Of a stretch of 64,000 nucleotides of DNA, positions 23,617-34,189 are shown in pieces; positions within the stretch are counted from its first letter, which is position 1, and each line of letters begins with the position of its first letter. Below the pieces are notes generated by a model that searched no databases, was not told where the DNA came from, and saw only the letters and a program-made list of their open reading frames with translations. This stretch comes from Rhynchosporium graminicola (lineage: Eukaryota; Ascomycota; Leotiomycetes; Helotiales; Ploettnerulaceae), in assembly GCA_900074885.1 (NCBI GenBank), contig FJUW01000044.1, forward strand, positions 62,001 to 126,000. The letters run 5' to 3'. Position numbers and translations under genes: made by a program.

Positions 23617-24295
23617 CTTTCTCTTCAGTTTTATCAATCTGCCAAATCCTCCGACGTATCAATTTCTTCTTCCAAGCAGATCTTATCTCCGGGACTGAAC
23701 GAGAGTGGGATAATCGTGTCGTGGATGTATTCGTGCTGATTTCAATGTTGTTCCTTCTAGCTGTCTCGCTGATCGCGAAAAAAAGACTGGGGCAATGGGC
23801 CGACGACGGGGCATGCGCACAAAGCAAGGCAAGCAAGCTGGGCAGGGTCTGGCAAAAAGATTTCCGCTGAATACCACGCCGGGATCGATGCGCTCCAATT
23901 GAATTGATCGACTGCTTTAAGCGGCTCCTTCTTCCTTCACCACCTACTTGCAAGATCAATCAATATTCAGGATATAAGAACCTCAATAATTCCGTAATCA
24001 GATCTGGGGAAAAGTTGGGGTAAAGGATTCTCGGGTTTGCTAATAAAATGTTTTTCTCCTGAGCACCCGCCCGTCACTTCTCTAGCTGCTCCCTCCGAGA
24101 CTCCCCTCCCTAGCTCTGGTTCCCTCGGTCGAGCGCCGAATCTGTCTTCGGAGATGACTCGGTGCACTTTTCCAGCAGGATGACATCGGCGTGCGAGATG
24201 ATCCGTTCCGAGAAGACAAATCCCTGAGGATTTATTCATTCCGATGTCTAACGCTGCCGTAGCGGTTTTCCGGCAGAAAACCGATCGGGCCTAGC
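23617..24295. other. Promoter side of AGC1 and junction to degraded DNA
   Basis: No gene is supported. Base composition is normal up to about 24,340, after which it becomes AT- and TpA-rich. The sequence around 24,285-24,345 (GGGCCTAGCGTAGCACGTGAC) marks the edge of the accessory compartment, and GGGCCTAGCGT recurs at about 25,698. Confidence 0.5.
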
Positions 24296-24339
24296 GTAGC
24301 ACGTGACTCAGCGCTATATCGCAAGAGGCTAGGCCGCAT

Positions 24340-26370
24340 ACGGCGATAGTAAATGCGATAATGAAAATTCACTTACTTTTATCTCTATAAAAGACCTTCT
24401 TACGCGCGAATATTTCTTCTCCTCTATATATTTAATAAGTATAACTTTAGTATCTACTCCTTAACTTTCTAACTATTACTTGTTACTAATAAGTAACTAG
24501 TAATTATACTGTAGTAATATACTTTTACTAATAGTATTATTATAGCTAGCTAGGATATAGCAATTCTTATAGCTTAGCTTAATAGGTAAGCTTCTATAGA
24601 GAGCTAGATAAAATTCCTTCGTTACTAATAAGCTTCTAAAAGTGAATATCAAGCTACTTACGTCGCTTATTAGGGTGGAAAGTATCTTTCTTACTCTCCT
24701 CTAAATACTAAATACCGTGAAGAAGAGCTTTAGTAAGAACGAACCTTTTAGTCTTTTACTTATTACTAACTACTATTTAGAAGACTAAACTAGCCTCTTA
24801 AGAATAATAATAATAATGTCGGTGATTCTGCATCAGGAAACTAGGATTTCCTGAATAGGGAATCTCTCGCCTAAAAGGCCTGGCTGCTCTAGCGCTTATG
24901 CTGCTCTGAGACGGCCGGATTGAGTGGTCACGACCCCTGCTGGTTCCCTGGGAGACCTACTGGGTGTATAAATCTAGTGCTGTTTCCAACTTCACTTTCT
25001 CTTAACTTTCAATCTAACGTATCGGCCATAGCTACCCTCGCCGTTAGACCTTCGCGATCATTCTATGGCTCACGCGCCGGCCCCTATCACCTGCACTACG
25101 CCTAGATTTCCTTCAGCAGGCTAGGCCTGCGCTCTGATTAGCTGGTGCCCATTCGAGATATCCCTTAACGTGCTCTCGCTGGCGTTACTATCAAGATTCT
25201 GCCTTATATAGTCTCTACTCTGACCCAGATCGCTTCGGAGTTGCTAACGCTCTGCCACGCGTATATAGCTGCGATAATGCTTCTTATTTCCGAGAATAGA
25301 TCTATAGTAGATGATGGCAAGCTACGCTTCGTGAGTACAGTATTCTTCCCTGTTACCGCCTCCTCCTCTTACGAAGTCGCCTGAATGGCTGGTGTCTGCT
25401 AGGCCTCGCTACTTATCAGGAGTTAGGAGTACCTTGAGAAGGAAGGGGAGGGCTTAAGACAGAGGACACTTTCAGTATAGTAATCTCTTGCGAACGAAGA
25501 AATCTAAGCTTAGGTGGAAGACGCGGCGATACCGGGAGGGGAAGCAGTTAGAGCGAGGTAGGCCAAATCAGCTACGTATGATTAACTAGGGGATTTTGGG
25601 AAGGGCTAGAATACCCCTTATCGTCGGTGTTCGGTAAATAATACCTGATTTGGAATTCGAACGATTTCAGAGTAATGAATTTACGTGTTGGTGTCTGGGC
25701 CTAGCGTGGGTGACGTATTAGGCAGCTTAGATAGTCCAGTGAGGCGTTGTCTGCGCCAGCTTCGAGTGGGTCTTATGGGAGTAATACCTTTTCTTGCTAG
25801 CTTAAATACTCTAGGGGAGGTTTTAAGGGGTTTCTAATGCCTAGTTCACCTACTTACGCTATCGCGAATTACTTAAAGGGGCAAGACTTTCCGATCTGTG
25901 GAATAGAGCTATAGCATGACGACTTACGACCCGCGTTGGCGACTCTCAGATGCTATGTATAAGAGACGCTAGATATAAACGCGCCGATTCGAAGCAGAGT
26001 CTCGGAAAGGACCTCCTGTTGACTTATTAGTATTTCTAGGCCTCCTAGCGATTAAGATATGGATCTAAGGCGCGAAAAAGGCAGGAGTGGGGTATTCCCA
26101 CGAAAAGGAGCAGTAAGGTAGTAGAGTAGTAAAGAAGGACGCTAGATATAGCTTGTAGAGTAGGTCCGGGATACAATATAAAAAGTCTATATACTCCTAG
26201 AGTACCTCTTTATAATCTGTTCATTTTGCACTCTTTATCTAGTAATCGGATTTCAGAACTATACTGCTGCGATTACTCTGTTCTTATTATAGTTACTTTT
26301 ACTTTTATTTACTACGAACTAAAACTATTAAAGGTTAATATTCGGAAACTTTCCTCTAAACTTAGTAAGA
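24340..26370. repeat. RIP-degraded repetitive DNA, unidentified
   Basis: TpA-rich DNA with TAG in nearly every frame. Within it, 24,820-25,640 is less AT-rich, has a TATAAA with a following CT-rich stretch at about 24,967, and one + frame from ATG 25065 (MAHAPAPITCTTP) that can be followed to about 25,640 through stops that mostly sit where CAG or CGA/TGG codons are expected. It may be a retroelement or duplicated gene, but I cannot name it. Confidence 0.45.
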
Positions 26371-27733
26371 ACTCAGCGACTAGCTTGAGCAATATGTTAG
26401 TTGAAGCGCTCTCGGCATTAGGAGCAGCGGCAGGCGAGGATAATTAGTATCAGAAAGTTATTAGAGATCGCGTAGCTATAATCTATAGTGCATAGGCTTA
26501 TACAGAAGATGTACTAGGGACTGAAGGTATGTATTCAAATTATCCTATTATAGCTGCCTTACTCGTCTGACTATATAGAAGCCTTAATAGTAGAGAGGGA
26601 GGGGTTCGAGAGCGAGATTAATTACGAATTTCCATCTTTATTACGGTCTTTATCTTTTATAAGCCACAAGCTCGAATCGGCAGAAGAGCGACTAGCTATA
26701 GAGGGCACTATAGGATAAAGTAATAATTAAGATCTAGATACTATTCTTCTTGGGTCTCGTGTATCTCGAGCTACTAATGCCTACGGTAAGCGAGCTCAGT
26801 CCCTGTATGAATACACAAAATATTTGCTCACGAGTTTATAGATGACATAATAATAATATTACGTTCGGATAAAGACTCGGAAGAGGATAATATCGGTCAC
26901 GGACATGCTCGTTATATTAGGGAAGGGGGGCAACTAGGCTATGATACTTGTGATATGGAATATATACTGACAATTTCTATTCGTACGACCTACGAGCATG
27001 GGGAAGGTGGTATTAGTACTAATGAAAATACGTCTTATTAGACTATGAAACGACAAAAGTCTAACTCTCCCGCCTCCACCTCTACTTCCACCTTAGTTGA
27101 CTCTATCTCGTCGATACTTCCTTGTAGTGAAGATGAGGAAGGTAGCAGGGAACTTGCTAGAAATTCTAGTAAGTCAAGAGCAGACGATATCTGCCCTAAG
27201 CGGCAGAAGGTTTCTACTCTATAAAGCCGTTGGATAATCTCCCTTAATACCTCTTCGTAGCTATCTCTACCGGTATTAGATATTAAGGAGGATAGTGAAG
27301 AGGATAATAGGACGTATCTCTACGCTAGACTTACTAGCTCTACTAGAAGTACCCTTGCCCCTGATTTCACTTCTCTAATAGAACCCGAAGTCTGCCTAGT
27401 GCTTACCGATATGGATCCGGACTAGGACGTCCGTGAAATTATTAGTAAGGAGGACCTTAATGGTGTCTCGTATTACTTAGTGGACTAGCACCTGATATTA
27501 CTTCCTGTGCACTCACTAGGTCATGCAAAGGAGTTAGTAGATCAATTCGAGGCCCGCATTCGAGCACAACGCGGTTCTAAGCGAGGCGGTCTAATATCGA
27601 ATACTAGATAGAAAGCTAGTGGGAAAGTTAAAGGAAAGAAAGCTCGAGGTCGGCCCCGGAAGCAAATATAGAGAGAAGCGTTATTTAGCATATCTTTGCT
27701 AACTAAGCGTCTCGGTAAAATCAATATAGTTTA
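26370..27733 (+). pseudogene. RIP relic of a chromodomain-like protein
   Basis: A + strand frame can be followed through TAG stops. Its most telling part is at about 27,405-27,725: DMDPD-stop-DVREII, then GVSYYLVD-stop, HSLGHAKELVDQFEARI, then RGSKRGG and an AT-hook-like ARGRPRKQI. DVREI..(D/G)V.YYLVDW is the usual chromodomain strand order, with the tryptophan codons turned to TAG (TGG to TAG). Upstream acidic and Ser-rich parts (EDEEGSRELARNS) fit the same protein. Chromodomain proteins bind methylated histone tails, and related ORFs accompany fungal transposons. No stop-free frame is left, so it is not functional. Confidence 0.45.
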
Positions 27734-28043
27734 GGTCCTCTAATTATTTAATAAATTTTATTTTTACTTACTTCGTCTCCTAAATCCTCACGTTTAAGTA
27801 ATATAATAGATAGGGCCCTAATTTGCTATATAAATCTTATCGAACAGGTAAACACACGTATATTATGCTTCTACTAGTTTTACGCGTGACATGCTAATTA
27901 CGCTTATAAGGTTCATTGCGTTGAACTAGGAGTCTATTTATACTAACCGACGTGCAAGCAAGCCTGTATTCGTTTCGGAGCTAGCTATGCCCTCTGGCAT
28001 GGATTTTAGACGTGCCCTATCTCAAGTTATCTGTTGATAATTT

Positions 28044-28600
28044 CTTAATTCTTCTAGATGAATATCTGAACAAGATACAAACCGAGAAAGAGTATAGAAG
28101 GAGAATAAGAGTATATTTCTTATTAATAAGTCCAATCCTCGAATGGATAATTCATAAAGCCGGGTAGAAATAGAAGGAGAAGAGTGGAGATGAAGTAGTC
28201 GGTCTTACTATATTAGATCTTAAGAAAATGCGGCAGAACTCGGGCATGATCATTTTCCGTGTTTTGGATATCCTTAGATTTCTTGCAAGTTAAGGTGAAG
28301 ACTCTCTTATCCAGCTAGACCCTCAAACGTGGGCGAGAAATTGCGACGAGTATGTATTTATGAGCGAAATTCCTAATGATGTATTAGTACGATAGGTAGA
28401 GTGGGGAGAACTATATAAGTCCCCTGCTAATCTTCTCTCAAATTCCTTTCTGAGCGCTTATACGGTTGGAATATATCGTAAATAGACATAAGAATAATTT
28501 ATTACTACAGATAATATGTATCAGAGGAGTATCGATTTCGGGAATACGTTAGCTAGGTCGCGAGACGACTTTCTTATCCCATTGATTAAGTTACTTCTTA
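28044..28600 (+). pseudogene. RIP-degraded ORF, unidentified
   Basis: One + frame runs from DEYLNKIQTEKEYRRRIRV through LIQLDPQTWARNCDEYVF and LSAYTVGIYRK to about 28,600, with stops only where Trp or Gln codons would be expected. I do not recognise the family. It may be a further exon of the chromodomain relic upstream or a separate duplicated gene. Confidence 0.3.
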
Positions 28601-31393
28601 GGCCAGGTATTTAATTTTGGGGTTTCATAACTGAAATAGCTATTAATAATAATATACGCACTTGTTGATAAAACCGCTCGGAAATTTTCGGCGCTTAGTC
28701 TAGATGATACATTTGCTTTCTTGCGCTGAATTTGCGCTAAGGTCTTGTCGAATTTGTCTGTTAGAGAGGGACCCAACAGTTGGCAGCTACTGCGACGGGA
28801 ATTCCGAGTCATCAGCATTCAAAGAGAGATTCCTACATGTTTTCCTTTGCATGATCTGTCTCCCTTCTGATATCAGTGACCTACGTCGTATGCGGCTTTT
28901 TGCCTGCCTGGCAGTATGCCGTTTCATGATGAGTGTAGAAAGTGCAAGGAGACTCATGTGTAAGTGGTTGATGCTTCCTACATTGATTTGATGAACTAAC
29001 ACAAGAATAGTCTGCCCTGAATATTAGGAGACTTACATTTGTATCTTTATCCTCTACGACTAATATAACCGACCAGGAAGCGCGCTACTGGTGGAACGTT
29101 TTTCGGAGTGTCATCTTCCTTGAAAGGTTCGCGCAATCCATAACCCTTAAGATCCTGCTCTGAATACTTATATGGGTTCAGCTGGTTTACCTATAATACG
29201 AACCACGAGTCACGGATTGCCGAGACTGATATAGCTATACGTAGCTTTTCTTATATCCACTTGATTTCCTTGAGAAATTTGTTATTATATATGGCAGAAG
29301 TTCTTTGTTAATTATATAATCCTATAACCTTCTCATGTTAATATTATATAGCTATATAAGCCTGCTATCTTGCACTATGAAGAAGAGCCTGGCGAACTGC
29401 AATATCGTGTTAGTGAGCTTAGGTAATTAGCCGCTTATATAGCGCTTGACCTAAAGATATAAAGTCAGCCAAGTCTTCAAAAAGCCTAACTCCATTTTGA
29501 ATCCCTATAGAATAGCAGCGTACTCTGCTACTATCGACATAGTTGAATCGACTTAGTATTTCCAATGTATTAGTAATATATTAGTAAACGAAGCGATCCC
29601 TTTTATAGCTATATATCCTCTTTCTAGGCTTGTTCACCGAGCCGTACCGCTATTATTTGATTGATCTTGGGAGGTTTCGTATAGGCGACATCTCGCTCGT
29701 GTCGGAAAGGATTAAGGCGCTATAAGCGATTAAAGAGGAATACGTTATAGCAGCTCGACAATCCGCTCGAGTGGTTTTATTACTCTAGATTAATAATCTG
29801 ATCTGATCCAGGTATTAGATTTCTATATACGTACCTAGAGTTAGGATTTACTGTATAACTTCTTATACTGAATATTATTAATAGATACACGTCCTTCATA
29901 GCCTGTTCTATACTTCTATTAAGCGCTTCGCAAAAACTACTCATGCTCTTCGGAGGAGAAAGCAGCCTGGACCTTTCATATGTATCTTCTTATTTAGATG
30001 TCCTCTCGCTATGTAGCTACGATAATGACTCAACTAGAAACTTATATATTCAACTTCGCGTCATTTCCAATGATATCAGAGAGGTAGTAGGGTCGCTAGT
30101 CTATCGCAGAATGGGTGACCTAAGTATTAAGGTCGGAGATATATTAATCGTGTCACTATCGCATGAAATTACTATTGCGGGTGCAGTCGAGGTTAGGAGG
30201 GATATTATGGATATCATCAGACGTATCGTTAATGTACTGTAAGAACGCCTTAGTTTCTAGTGAGAACATCTTAGTATCCTCTCCAGGAGGAGAAATAATA
30301 GTATAACCTTTCAAGTTCTACTTACCTCCTTCTAACCTCTCAAATACTACCTGTCTCACTTATTTGTTTCAAACAAAAATTCTCACCGTATCTACAAACT
30401 CAATTCATTCGCTAAAGAAGTCTGCTTTCTCGAGCCCGCTCTCGTCACCCACCTCAACTTACCCAAACGACAGCCCTACGCAAGCGCGCCATTCTACTAT
30501 TCGTGTCGTGGTTGTTACCGGTGTTGTCCAGGCGGAGTCCGTCTCTGAAGGTAGCCCTATCTGTGGGCTTGCTCGTCGCCAAAAACTTGACATTATCGCT
30601 CTTCGTCTCTTCGACAACAAGTTTACTGGCACCAGTGGGTGTCAGAATTCGTCGCGCACGCTAAATCGCGGGGCTATTCCTTCCTCACATTAACGCGTTT
30701 CTGAAGTAAATAACTCACCTTAAGAAGTAATTATGCCACCGAATACGCGTAATATCGATCGATTACACCTCCTCTGAAGCCCTCGAAGGGTGGAGTCGCA
30801 GAAACGGGTCGAAGAGTGAGGTGTTTCTGCGCGTTTGATCGGGATTGCGAGGTAAAGTCGTTTCGGGCTATCTGTAGGGACGAAGATACTGCTGAAAGTA
30901 CTGCTCGGGGATGGATTTCGCAGAGAAGGAACTTAGGTCACTTAGCAGACCGAAGAACTCGGAAGTTATCGAATAAGACGCTCGGGAGGCCTTCTGCGAT
31001 TTCTGCCTCGAATAATAACCCGAGCTTAGTTGGACTTTTTGGGACATTCGTATTGGGCGCGTTAGTTGAGCAGAGATCGAAGGGCGTCGTGGTTGATGCT
31101 GACGTTGAAGTATCTTGTGGACAGTGTGGAAGTTAAAAGATGGATTAAATGGAAAAAATGGAAAGACAGACTGCATCGAGCAAAACATGTTAAGCAACAA
31201 CCCAGGGATTGGGAGAATGATTCCGACTTCAAGTCCTTGCAAGTAAGTCGAAGGTTGAATAAGTCGTCAGTTTAGAGCTCTATAGCAAGCAGGGAGACTA
31301 CTTCAACTGGGATATCAGCGAGCATGGGCATGGTAGATATGTGTTAGCTGTCCAGTAGAGTGTAATTATGAAGCTAGACTCGATTACTCAAGG
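28601..31393. repeat. Mixed degraded DNA without a named gene
   Basis: 29,050-30,330 is TpA-rich. A + frame at 29,800-30,240 (LFGGESSLDLSYVSSYL, REVVGSLVYRRMGDL) reads coherently but is unrecognised. 28,700-28,990 and 30,360-31,300 have balanced composition and short open frames only. A GCAGAAAC..GTTTCTGC inverted repeat lies near 30,798-30,831. Confidence 0.35.
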
Positions 31394-32385
31394 ATGATGA
31401 AAAAGAAGAAGAGAACGGTCGTCGAACAGCCATCTATTGAACAGGAAGCAATAGAAACAAGTGTGCGGAAGTCTTCTTTTCTCAGGTCTGTATGCCAATT
31501 CCCAAACCTCATGTGATCCTGACCGCTGAATAGAGCGACCCAAAGCGACCGTATCACGATCCTTGTTGGACCTTCTCAGAAGTCCTTTCAAGTGCCGCAA
31601 GACCTGTTGATGATTTGGTCACCGCCCTTAGGAGGGATGTATCTGTCTGGACTTCAGGAATCCCGAGAACGACTTATTCCTTTACCGCACATAAAGATAT
31701 CAACCTTCGAAGATTTTTTAATTTGGATATATGCTTGCGAGCCGAGTGTCAACTTCAAAAATTTGGCATCTGTCCTTGATCTGGCTATATTTGCAGAGAT
31801 GTATATCATCTGTCAACTGAAAAATCAAACCTCAGATATCCTACGGACGGAGTTGGGCAGTGGCCGGTGGCAGCTCTCGCCAAACGATGTCTCCATGGTC
31901 TATGATGAGGTACCACCAGATTCAATTCTCCGTCAGCTATGCTCCGTGAGCTTAGCACTAACTTACCCATTAGTGATCCCTGTTCAGTTGCTTTCGGACA
32001 TTCAAGCGGCTTTGGAAGTTATGCCAACGCCGCAAGTGCACACAGACAGCACGACAACTACCTCAATTGGAAGTTGGCCTTTGCAAAACACTCGGATCTT
32101 GGTTGGGATTATTTCAGGCAGATACAGACTGGTCATGCACAGACCGCGATGAATTGGGGGGGCCCATGCCGGTTTCATGATCACAGAGATATACCGGGTG
32201 TCAGACGTGAAGATGTCGATGAATGCTCATGTCCTCGTGGTGCACTACCTATAGAAGAGGCGCAGCCTACAGAGAAGCAACATGCTGTTGTAGAAGGGCT
32301 CTCAGCTGTAGAAGAGATACCGCAATCCACAGAAGAGGCGCAGCCTACAGAGGAGCCATCAGCTGTAGAAAAGATACTCTTCTAA
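31394..32385 (+). CDS. BTB/POZ-domain protein, possibly decaying
   Basis: A BTB/POZ protein of the fungal type, probably a protein-interaction or Cullin-3 adaptor protein. Exon 1 (31394-31485, MMKKKKRTVVEQ) and exon 2 (31534-31945) join across a 48-nt intron (GTCTGT, CTGAC branch, TAG). The BTB core is RITILVGPSQKSFQV, then LPHIKISTFEDFLIWIYAC (T/I-YAC..P is typical of the group). The family-like C-terminus (KHSDLGWDYFRQIQTGH, PCRFHDHRDIPG) lies in another frame. An intron 31946-32049 (GTGAGC..ACAG, 104 nt) would join it in phase and give 279 residues. Otherwise a frameshift must be assumed. The tail holds an EEAQPTE repeat. The lysine run at the start may be a nuclear signal. Confidence 0.6.
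32270..32385 (+). repeat. Imperfect in-frame repeat in BTB gene tail
   Basis: Units encoding EEAQPTEK and EEAQPTEEP, separated by AVVEGLSAVEEIPQS, form an acidic Pro/Glu repeat at the C-terminus. Both units share GAAGAGGCGCAGCCTACAGA. Confidence 0.7.
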
Positions 32386-33345
32386 TAAATAGAGGCACGG
32401 TCTTTGCACGATGTACCGTTTTAGCAATGATTGTTTGTTGACAATCAGCAGGAATTTAATCAAGTCTGATGGGCCTGTAAAATCCTTTCTTGCTCTTGAA
32501 TCAAAAACTTCGTCGTCGCTCTAGCAACAGCTTCATTGAGATATGTATCATGAGCTCCCAGACAGATGATTCGTCGTGGGAGAATAAGTTGGCGATATAA
32601 TCCATGGAGATTATAGAAGGGCAGTTCGTATTCTGACTTCATCAGGAATCCAGGATGAAGTGGGCCGAGATCGTTCCCCACCTGTTCGTGATGGATACTC
32701 TCGTTACGCCCCACACTCCCCACTTGGTAATGAGGGCCGCCTAGGGTGGTACAGTATGGTACCTTTCGTACGTCCAGACCTGTTATCCCCCGCATTCCTG
32801 CCGTACTTCGTCCTAAGCGTCCCTCCAGCTACTTATCCGCGTGGTAACCTTACTTTACAAAAACAAGAAAACGAAAGACGATTATTGATAATCCAATTGC
32901 ATAGACATAAATTCGTTGCTCGTTAAGGACTTCCCTGCGACGTATCGTTTCGTAAAAGGCTGCGACACCTTATAAGCCGTGTCCGTTAGATCTCTTGATC
33001 ACTCCTTGGAACAAATTGATCGTATGATTATTTAATCGCGCTCTGACGGGCCAGCCAGGCCAGCTCGCACGATGTGCGGGAAGGCGAGAATGATGATGAT
33101 AGGGGATCCGTTGGCTTCTCCACAAATCAAATCATCCCATCAGATCAGCCAACCCATGCAGCCTTTTACTTGGCAATTGGCGTTGCTCATTCACGAATCA
33201 TTTACTCACACATCATATGGCCAGGACGCTAGGAAAGAAGATGCTGATTAGCGTGCTATAGCTTTAGGCATCCAGCACGACAGAGCCTCGATAGAACTAT
33301 TTTTGTTTGTAACATTCTCTCGAAGTATTACTTGACGCATCCTAG
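32386..33345. other. Intergenic, with unrecognised minus-strand ORF 32460-32795
   Basis: The minus ORF of 111 codons (SVGRNESIHHEQVGND, LPRRIICLGAHDTYL, ending ERILQAHQT) has coding-like composition and no RIP signature, but I cannot place it in a family. A + strand open frame overlaps it. It may be a gene fragment. The rest shows nothing. Confidence 0.3.
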
Positions 33346-34189
33346 ATGCCTCGCGATCATACTCACGCCTGGGACCGTGATGTGTGTTTGAACCCCTCGG
33401 TCGGACTAGAGGAGCTTCGCTGGCAAGCCTCGCGAGGCTGTCGATACTGCCGAGTGTTTGTTGATGTAGCCAATATATACCAGAGCCGATGGAAGGACCT
33501 CGGAGAACATGCACAGCCCCTAGTGCTGTTTCACTTCAAACACTCACTGATTGAAACTGCCTCGATGCGACAAATCTTTCTTCAATGGCACAGCCAGAAG
33601 ACAAGGGAGGAGAAATATCCAAGTGGGATCGAGTTGGAATTTGCAGCCGCCAAAGAGCTCGTTCAGAATAAAGTACCCTTGTCGCATCTTCCATATATTA
33701 TTGATGCTGACGGGTATTATCAGGCAGTATGGATCTCAAACTCAGCTTTTATTAGCAAGATCAATGTTGCTAGGCATTCATGCTCCCATCAGGCCTTCGA
33801 GCAGATCAAAACGTGGCTAGATACATGTGACAATGAGCATTCAGACTGCTGTCCTTTATCAATTCACTTTGCTCGTCCGAAGAGACTTCTCCGGATATCG
33901 TTCCGGGAAAATTGCCTGCGGGTCAATTTGGTGGATGGATCTAGTGTCTTCAAGACATTCAAGGACACTGTGGACGATAACAAGGAAAAAGGAGTTTCGG
34001 TAAAAGACTTACTGAAGACTTTCCAGGACGCCATCGACATAACTTGGAAGCTTGGCATTCGTCACATCTGGATTGTTCAATGTGTATTGTCCAAGGTGAC
34101 CCCAAGGAGTGGAGAGTTGAATGTACTAAGATGGGAGATATTTATGGGAGTACTTACCTAGTCATCGTTGCTTCCATGGGGAGTTCTTG
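33346..34189 (+). pseudogene. HET-domain protein lacking its core motif, frameshifted
   Basis: The N-terminal half is like the type of HET protein that begins with Cys-rich residues (GCRYCRVF) and the segment FEQIKTWLDTCDNEHSDCC before the HET core. The expected ALSHCWG strand should come next but is missing. The frame passes from LRISFRENCLRVNLVDG to KDTVDDNKEKGVSVKDLLK, then KTFQDAIDITWKLGIRHIWI, which is the standard downstream HET motif. After IWI the frame shifts: the other frame reads CIVQGDPKEWRVECTKMGD and GSTYLVIVASMGSS before a stop at 34,187-34,189. One base short in the IWIDS-like stretch (about 34,070) explains the shift. The remainder of a HET protein is absent. Confidence 0.7.

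Noticed and set aside
24820..25720. LTR retrotransposon with paired long terminal repeats
   Set aside because: The start TGTCGGTGATTCTGC does not recur downstream, and no primer-binding site is apparent.
32690..32840. rRNA fragment (sequence looks structured and GC-balanced)
   Set aside because: It does not match the parts of LSU or SSU rRNA I compared from memory, and one strand is open as a reading frame.
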